In this document: positions 59,200 to 64,000 of the stretch, in pieces
Numbering within the stretch: the first letter of the stretch is position 1
How the letters are laid out: each line of letters opens with the position of its first letter
Assembly (NCBI GenBank): GCA_002395835.1
Contig: DGVD01000012.1
Location: 106,462-170,461, forward strand
Reading direction: 5' to 3'
From: Bacteroidales bacterium UBA4293
GTDB taxonomy: Bacteria; Bacteroidota; Bacteroidia; Bacteroidales; Bacteroidaceae
Length of the DNA stretch: 64,000 nt
Translations under genes and position numbers: made by a program
Notes under the pieces: generated by a model
Told to the model about the DNA's origin: nothing
Seen by the model: the letters and a program-made list of their open reading frames with translations, nothing else
The model's database searches: none

Positions 59200-60435
59200 T
59201 TAGCCAAGGAATGAGATAAGAACACCTGCAGCCACTGCAGAACCGATAACACCTGAGATGTTACTTGCCATACAGTAATTCAGTACGTGGTTCTTAGGGT
59301 CATATTGTGTAGCAATATCGTTTGCTACTCGGCTTGCCATTGGCACAGCACTCAAGCCGGTAGCACCAACCAATGGGTTTACTTTCTTCTTTACAAATAG
59401 GTTAAAGATCTTAGCCATGCAGATACCAGCCCCTATGGATAATGCAAATGCCAGGAAACCACCTACAACAATACCGATAGTTGTAAAGTTTAAGAATGCA
59501 TCTGAAGTCATGGTAGCACCTACTGACAGTCCTAAGAAGATAGTAGCAGTATTCATGATGGCGTTGCTTGCTGTTTCAAACAAGCGGCTTGTCATGGCAC
59601 CCAGCTCTTTCAGCAAGTTACCGAACATTAACATACCCACCAAACTAACAGCTGTTGGAACAAGTAGTGCAACTATCGTAGTTACGCAGATAGGGAACAG
59701 AATCTTCAGCACACGCATGTTCTTTATTTCTGTTTTGTTAGGGTACAGTTTATCCTGCTGCTTCATGTTAATCATCAGTTCCTTCTTTGTACAAAGCAGT
59801 TTAACTACTAAAGGTACAATTACTGGAACTAAAGCCATATATGAATATGCTGCGATTGCGATAGGGCCTAGAAGATGTGGAGCCAACTTGATAGTGGTAA
59901 AGATAGCTGTAGGACCATCAGCACCTCCGATGATACCTAGAGAAGCAGCTTCTTGAGGTGTAAAGCCTAATGCCAGAGCACTCAATAATACTGCAAAAAT
60001 ACCAAACTGCGCACCTGCACCAAAGATGGAGAGCCTCAAGTTACGAAGCATAGGACCAAAATCGGTCAGGGCACCCACACCCATAAAGATGATAGGTGGA
60101 ATGAATCCGGTTTTGATACACATGTAATAGATGAAGTTCATCAGACCCAGTTCATGTGCAATCTTATGCAAAGGCATATCCCAAATGATTTCTTTACTAC
60201 CATCGGGAAGAACAACTGTTCCGTCGGATGCAGCTTGGACTACACCCATACCACCTCCAGGGAAGTTGGCCAATAGTACACCGAAACCGATAGGAATCAG
60301 CAACAATGGCTCATACTTCTTCACGATTCCCAGATATAGCAACACAAATGCTATAAGAATCATGATGAGGAAAGTCCAGTCTCCGCCTGTTTGGGCGAAG
60401 GCTGTCATTTCATATAGTTTATTTAAAATATCCAT
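59200..60435 (-). CDS. oadB: Sodium-pumping decarboxylase beta subunit OadB
   Basis: A 411-residue integral membrane protein that couples decarboxylation of the carboxybiotin on the alpha subunit to sodium export. It is very hydrophobic with about nine to eleven helices. The family motif GGADGPTAIFTT (about residues 164-175), with the essential Asp, is intact, and GVGALTDFGPMLRNLRLSIF (about 120-139) matches. The last gene of oadG-oadA-oadB; 18 nt separate it from oadA. Usual in length. Confidence 0.95.
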   Translation of the reverse strand: MDILNKLYEMTAFAQTGGDWTFLIMILIAFVLLYLGIVKKYEPLLLIPIGFGVLLANFPGGGMGVVQAASDGTVVLPDGSKEIIWDMPLHKIAHELGLMNFIYYMCIKTGFIPPIIFMGVGALTDFGPMLRNLRLSIFGAGAQFGIFAVLLSALALGFTPQEAASLGIIGGADGPTAIFTTIKLAPHLLGPIAIAAYSYMALVPVIVPLVVKLLCTKKELMINMKQQDKLYPNKTEIKNMRVLKILFPICVTTIVALLVPTAVSLVGMLMFGNLLKELGAMTSRLFETASNAIMNTATIFLGLSVGATMTSDAFLNFTTIGIVVGGFLAFALSIGAGICMAKIFNLFVKKKVNPLVGATGLSAVPMASRVANDIATQYDPKNHVLNYCMASNISGVIGSAVAAGVLISFLG

Positions 60436-60453
60436 TTTCAGCCTTTCTTTTCA

Positions 60454-62298
60454 TTAACTAATGATCATCAAAACATCATCCTCTGACACGCTGTCACCTG
60501 CATTGAAGCAGATTGCAGTTATGGTACCTGTTGTGTCAGCCTTGATTGCATTATAAGTCTTCATTGCTTCAATGTAGCAAACTACATCTCCCTCGTTTAC
60601 AGTGTCTCCAATCTTCACAGGAGTATCACTTGCACCCTTAACCAGGAAGAATTTACCCTCCAGTGGAGCCAGCAATTCGTGTCCTGAACCTGCTGGTGAA
60701 GGAGCTACAGTAGGAGTTACAGCAGGTGCGTCTGGTTTTGGAGCCTGAACACCGTATGCTATATTTACCTTATAAGATTGTCCGTGAAGTGAAACTGTAA
60801 TAGTCTTTGGCTCATTGTCCCCGTTTGAAGAATTCTTAGCAGCCTTACGTTTTGCCAAATCAGCTTCGAAGTCGGCTTTAGCCTTTCCGCTTTTGTATGC
60901 TTCATACTGAGGAGTGTGCATAGAGTACTCGAAGAGCTCTTCTTCGTCTTCTCCCAGATCCCAGCCTTTTTCTTTCATCTTCTTGCGGAAATCGTCCAAA
61001 TCGTCTGGATAATTCTCTTGTGGATCGTTGGTCTGGAACTCACGGCCTTCTGCCTTTGCCATTTCAATGAGTTCTGGGGCTACTGTGCCAGGCAGCTGAC
61101 CAGCCTTTCCTAGAATCATGTCCCAAATGGTATCTGCAATCATAGACCAGCGTGGTTTTCCCTTCTCCATTTGGATGACATTCATCAAAGCTAGATTCTT
61201 AACATATTGGCTGAATGGAGTAACCAGACAAGGATAACCTACCTTAGGCCATACATATGCCACTTCATCAAAGAGCTTAATCAGAAGTTGGTCTGTGGTC
61301 AGTTCAGGCTTGTTGTTCTTAACCTTCCATTTATTCAGTGATTTCAGGTTGTCTTCCAAGTCGGTCATTAAAGAACCCATCATACCACCTGGTAGTCCTG
61401 GTTTGATAAGCAGGGAGTTGTTCAGATGGTTCAATTCTGGAATATAGTAACCCAGGAAGTCGTCCATCATTTCCTGAATCTGGGTGCGGACTTCCATGTA
61501 AGCTTCCATATTGATGTCCTTCACTTTGAAGCCTGCGTCCTTAAGCATTTCCTGAACGGTAATGATATCTGCATGACCTGTACCCCATGAAAGTGGAGAC
61601 ATACCCGTATCTACATAGTCGCATCCATTTTTACATACTTCCAAGATAGAAGCAGTATTAAAACCAGGGCCTGCATGAGAGTGGTATTGTATGATAATAT
61701 CTTTCTTAAATGCTTTGATACCTGCAACAATTTTTCCCAAGGTTTCAGGACGACCGATACCTGCCATATCCTTCAAACAGATTTCATCAGCACCGGCATT
61801 AATAAATTGTTTTGCAAGGTTTACGTAGTACTCTACTGTATGGATAGGAGAGTGAGTGATGCAAAGAGCTGCTTGAGCTATCATGCCTGCATCCTTAGCA
61901 TATTGGATAGAAGGAATGACATTTCTAGGGTCATTCAAGCCACAGAAGATACGAGTAATGTCAGTTCCTTGTGCCTTCTTCACTTTGTAAAATAATTTTC
62001 GCAAATCCTTAGGACATGGACTCATGCGGAGGCCATTTAAGGCACGGTCCAGCATGTGTGTCTGAATGCCAGCTTCGTGGAAAGGCTTTGTCCATGCACG
62101 AACAGCTTTGTTAGGGTTTTCGCCATAAAGTAGGTTGACCTGCTCAAAACCACCACCGTTGGTTTCTACTCGGTCAAAGCATCCCATTTTAATGATTGCT
62201 GGTGCAACCTTAACTAACTGGTCTACACGGGGCTGGTATTTACCTGCACTCTGCCACATGTCACGGAAGACCAAACTGAATTTAACTTCTCTAGCCAT
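60454..62298 (-). CDS. oadA: Biotin-dependent decarboxylase alpha subunit OadA (oxaloacetate/carboxyltransferase type)
   Basis: A 614-residue carboxyltransferase with a carrier domain. The N-terminal HMGL-like TIM barrel has FRDMWQSA (in place of the common RDAHQS), ICLKDMAGIGRPETLG (about residues 171-186) and YHSHAGPGFNTASILE. The conserved PYC/OADA middle part follows. After a Pro/Ala-rich linker (about 505-535) the C-terminal biotinyl domain holds Lys580 in EAMKTYNAI; most carriers read AMKM, so the residue after Lys is Thr. The substrate may be oxaloacetate or, through a separate carboxyltransferase, methylmalonyl-CoA. It starts 27 nt after oadG. Confidence 0.93.
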   Translation of the reverse strand: MAREVKFSLVFRDMWQSAGKYQPRVDQLVKVAPAIIKMGCFDRVETNGGGFEQVNLLYGENPNKAVRAWTKPFHEAGIQTHMLDRALNGLRMSPCPKDLRKLFYKVKKAQGTDITRIFCGLNDPRNVIPSIQYAKDAGMIAQAALCITHSPIHTVEYYVNLAKQFINAGADEICLKDMAGIGRPETLGKIVAGIKAFKKDIIIQYHSHAGPGFNTASILEVCKNGCDYVDTGMSPLSWGTGHADIITVQEMLKDAGFKVKDINMEAYMEVRTQIQEMMDDFLGYYIPELNHLNNSLLIKPGLPGGMMGSLMTDLEDNLKSLNKWKVKNNKPELTTDQLLIKLFDEVAYVWPKVGYPCLVTPFSQYVKNLALMNVIQMEKGKPRWSMIADTIWDMILGKAGQLPGTVAPELIEMAKAEGREFQTNDPQENYPDDLDDFRKKMKEKGWDLGEDEEELFEYSMHTPQYEAYKSGKAKADFEADLAKRKAAKNSSNGDNEPKTITVSLHGQSYKVNIAYGVQAPKPDAPAVTPTVAPSPAGSGHELLAPLEGKFFLVKGASDTPVKIGDTVNEGDVVCYIEAMKTYNAIKADTTGTITAICFNAGDSVSEDDVLMIIS

Positions 62299-62325
62299 AA
62301 TATATCTTTATCTTTTTGTTAGCAA

Positions 62326-62583
62326 TTATAATTTTTCTACACTTGTGACGGTTCCCTTACCTGCTGTAAGTTCCTTGACGGCAGCCTCAATGATTGCCAT
62401 GATATTACTATCTATCTTAGCAGTAGCCGGAGTCTCAACCTTTTTCTTTGGAGCTTCTTCTGGAGCAACCTTGTTTACGATGTTGATTAGACCTTTACTT
62501 AGATAGATGACAATTAGAAGGATGGCAAATACGGTAATCATACCTATGAGCATCAACGTCAATCCTAATCCCAGATTTTCCAT
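62326..62583 (-). CDS. oadG: Decarboxylase gamma subunit OadG
   Basis: An 85-residue protein with one N-terminal membrane helix (about residues 5-30, LGLTLMLIGMITVFAILLIVI), a Pro/Lys-rich hinge and a C-terminal part ending TSVEKL, as expected for the small subunit that holds OadA to OadB. The frame extends 39 nt upstream, but the ATG at 62583 fits the family N-terminus and the promoter position. First gene of the oad operon. Confidence 0.85.
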   Translation of the reverse strand: MENLGLGLTLMLIGMITVFAILLIVIYLSKGLINIVNKVAPEEAPKKKVETPATAKIDSNIMAIIEAAVKELTAGKGTVTSVEKL

Positions 62584-62632
62584 AAATATATGTATGTTTT
62601 TATTTGTACCTGATAAATGCAAATTTTCCGTA

Positions 62633-62664
62633 CAAAATTAAGCAAAATCAGCGAGATATTCAAA
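62633..62664 (-). promoter_or_regulatory. Promoter of the oad operon
   Basis: On the minus strand, TTTG (62661-62664), a 20-nt spacer and TAATTTTG (62633-62640). Expected leader about 43 nt. Confidence 0.7.
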
Positions 62665-62817
62665 TTTTTCAGCTAAAGAATTGGAAGTGCATTTAAAAAA
62701 GAGAGTGCTTTGCTTCTTGATGTCCGAAGATTCCTCCCTAAATAGTAAAAAAGGCTTATTGGATGAGGCCTTAAAAATTAGTTTTGAGAGAGTTATGCAA
62801 AAAATATGTATAATCAT
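62641..62817. other. Intergenic space between the oad promoter and the mutase terminator
   Basis: A/T-rich, no gene or structure that I can support. A 65-codon open frame crosses it on the minus strand but runs through the terminator and looks accidental. Confidence 0.6.
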
Positions 62818-62853
62818 AAAAAAAGAGAACGCCATTAAAATGCGTTCTCTTTT
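62818..62853. terminator. Terminator of the mutase gene
   Basis: 13-bp stem AAAAAGAGAACGC/GCGTTCTCTTTTT (62819-62831 and 62841-62853) with a 9-nt loop and a T tract on the minus strand. Confidence 0.88.
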
Positions 62854-62872
62854 TCATTATTTAAAGCTTAGT

Positions 62873-64000
62873 TTAAGCCTCTTTGCCCATCAATAGGTTC
62901 ATCATAGTGATAGCTGAGTAAGCCACTGGAGTACCAGGGCCGAAGATGGCAGCTACACCTGCCTTGTAGAGGAAGTCGTAATCCTGTGCAGGGATAACAC
63001 CACCAGCGATTACCATGATATCCTCACGCCCCAGTTTCTTTAATTCCTGAATCAACTGAGGAATCAAAGTCTTGTGACCGGCAGCCAAAGATGAAGCACC
63101 TACAATGTGTACGTCGTTTTCTACAGCCTCACGAGCAGCTTCTTCTGGAGTCTGGAACAGAGGACCCATATCCACATCGAAACCACAGTCTGCATATCCT
63201 GTAGCTACAACTTTTGCACCACGGTCGTGACCATCCTGTCCCATCTTAGCAACCATGATACGAGGACGACGACCTTCTTTCTTTGCAAATTCTTCTGTAA
63301 GGCGGCAAGCTTCCTGGAACTGCTCATCCTTCTTGCTTTCTGCTGAGAACACTCCTGAAATAGTTCTAATTACTGCTTTATAACGGCCTACAACTTCTTC
63401 GCAGGCATCTGAAATCTCACCTGTAGTAGCACGAAGATGTGCAGCTTCTACAGCTAACTCAAGCAAGTTGCCCTTACCGGTGCGAACGCATTCAGTAATA
63501 GCAGCCAATGCCTTCTTAACAGCCTCGTTATCGCGGTTCTCACGAAGTTTCTTCAAGTGCTGAACCTGCTCTTCACGAACAGCAGTGTTATCAATTTCCA
63601 AGATATCGATAGGATCTTCATGCTCCAGACGATACTTGTTCACACCGATGATGGTCTGCTGACCTGAGTCAATACGTGCCTGAGTACGAGCAGCTGCCTC
63701 TTCGATACGCATCTTAGGTACACCGGTCTCAATAGCTTTAGCCATACCACCCAGTTTCTCAATTTCCTGGATGTGCTCCCATGCCTTGTGAGCCAGTTCG
63801 TTAGTAAGACTCTCTACATAGAATGAACCACCCCATGGGTCAACGTTCTTACAGATGTAAGTCTCTTCCTGGATGTAGATCTGAGTATTACGAGCAATAC
63901 GAGCAGAGAAATCGGTAGGCAATGCGATAGCCTCGTCCAATGCATTGGTGTGCAAAGACTGAGTGTGACCTAATGCAGCTGCCATAGCCTCGATACAGGT
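62873..64000 (-). CDS. Methylmalonyl-CoA mutase large subunit, C-terminal part (5' end outside window)
   Basis: The frame is open to the right edge; residues before the first Met read T-C-I-E-A, so the gene is cut off. The catalytic barrel end is visible (LGHTQSLHTNALDEAIALPT then FSARIARNTQ, and VDPWGGSFYVESLTN) and then the C-terminal B12 domain (about the last 135 residues) with PRIMVAKMGQDGHDRGAK; DGHDRG is the His-on base-off cobalamin motif. It rearranges succinyl-CoA and methylmalonyl-CoA. MeaB (31637) and the cob genes serve it. It precedes the oad operon on the same strand but ends in its own terminator. Confidence 0.96.
   Translation of the reverse strand, partial: TCIEAMAAALGHTQSLHTNALDEAIALPTDFSARIARNTQIYIQEETYICKNVDPWGGSFYVESLTNELAHKAWEHIQEIEKLGGMAKAIETGVPKMRIEEAAARTQARIDSGQQTIIGVNKYRLEHEDPIDILEIDNTAVREEQVQHLKKLRENRDNEAVKKALAAITECVRTGKGNLLELAVEAAHLRATTGEISDACEEVVGRYKAVIRTISGVFSAESKKDEQFQEACRLTEEFAKKEGRRPRIMVAKMGQDGHDRGAKVVATGYADCGFDVDMGPLFQTPEEAAREAVENDVHIVGASSLAAGHKTLIPQLIQELKKLGREDIMVIAGGVIPAQDYDFLYKAGVAAIFGPGTPVAYSAITMMNLLMGKEA

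Noticed and set aside
59417..59956. 179-codon open frame opposite oadB
   Set aside because: Antisense to a conserved membrane protein gene; such frames are common opposite hydrophobic coding sequence.
62638..62835. 65-codon frame before the mutase terminator
   Set aside because: It runs through the terminator hairpin and the oad promoter and has no recognisable feature.
1..64000. Mobile elements, defence systems or prophage
   Set aside because: I found no transposase, integrase, phage structural gene, restriction or toxin-antitoxin gene and no flanking repeats of such elements; the gene content is core-like.

Overview
This 64 kb window looks like a stretch of core chromosome from a member of the order Bacteroidales (Bacteroidaceae or Prevotellaceae; I cannot fix the genus). 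Three things support this. Nearly every clean intergenic gap carries a Bacteroidetes-type -7 box (TAnnTTTG, most often TATCTTTG), sometimes with TTG or TTTG about 19-21 bp upstream. Several proteins are Bacteroidetes-typical (DUF3822, DUF5683, M64 peptidase, OMP beta-barrel receptor, a DAHP synthase-chorismate mutase fusion). The gene order parA-parB-DUF5683-mltD-rel also fits this order. I see no insertion sequence, prophage, CRISPR array or toxin-antitoxin pair; the window is dense and mostly operonic.

Layout. 1-1080: C-terminal part of an outer-membrane barrel protein. 1241-4770: rsmD operon, and a divergent RecD-like helicase. 4810-7911: alaS and a MerR-type regulator on facing promoters. 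7919-13842: minus-strand operon parA-parB-DUF5683-mltD-rel. 14047-15959: surE-lpxB, meeting cdsA-ftsH-rsfS (15936-19150) tail to tail. 19359-19429: tRNA-Gln(CUG). 19514-24672: DUF349 protein, ksgA, a flippase-like membrane protein, pepD. 24673-25026: non-coding stretch with a short tandem repeat and a probable 120-nt independent RNA. 25027-32743: large alpha-2-macroglobulin, DUF1573 protein, meaB. 32793-35413: pfkA and cmk-ispH. 35649-38898: tonB, polyprenyl synthase, hypothetical, tatD. 39069-39156: tRNA-Ser(GGA), followed by exbB-hypothetical-exbD-exbD. 41682-48513: M64 peptidase, lrp-like, folA-thyA with a phased palindrome array between them, rsmF, topB. 48577-53990: B12 locus (btuF-btuC diverging from cobU-cobT-cobS-HAD). 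54025-58110: aromatic amino acid operon pheA-aminotransferase-DAHPS/CM-tyrA. 58162-64000: TPR protein, biotin-dependent sodium-pump decarboxylase oadG-oadA-oadB, and the end of methylmalonyl-CoA mutase.

Genes that work together. Cobalamin salvage (btuFC, cobUTS) supplies the cofactor of methylmalonyl-CoA mutase, which MeaB (31637) protects; with the biotin decarboxylase this fits succinate-to-propionate metabolism. TonB plus ExbB/ExbD/ExbD energise outer-membrane receptors such as the one at the left edge.

Main discovery. Upstream of pheA, on the minus strand, a complete transcription attenuator is visible: a good promoter (58081-58110), a 31-codon leader ORF (57959-58054) in which 12 of 15 consecutive codons are Phe or Tyr, a perfect 8-bp GC-rich terminator hairpin with a T tract (57908-57937), and a competing antiterminator pairing from within the leader ORF. 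The mixed Phe/Tyr leader matches an operon that makes both amino acids. Second-rank observations are the 23-bp-period palindrome array between thyA and folA (44117-44201), the candidate small RNA at 24842-24962, and an apparently leaderless btuF transcript.
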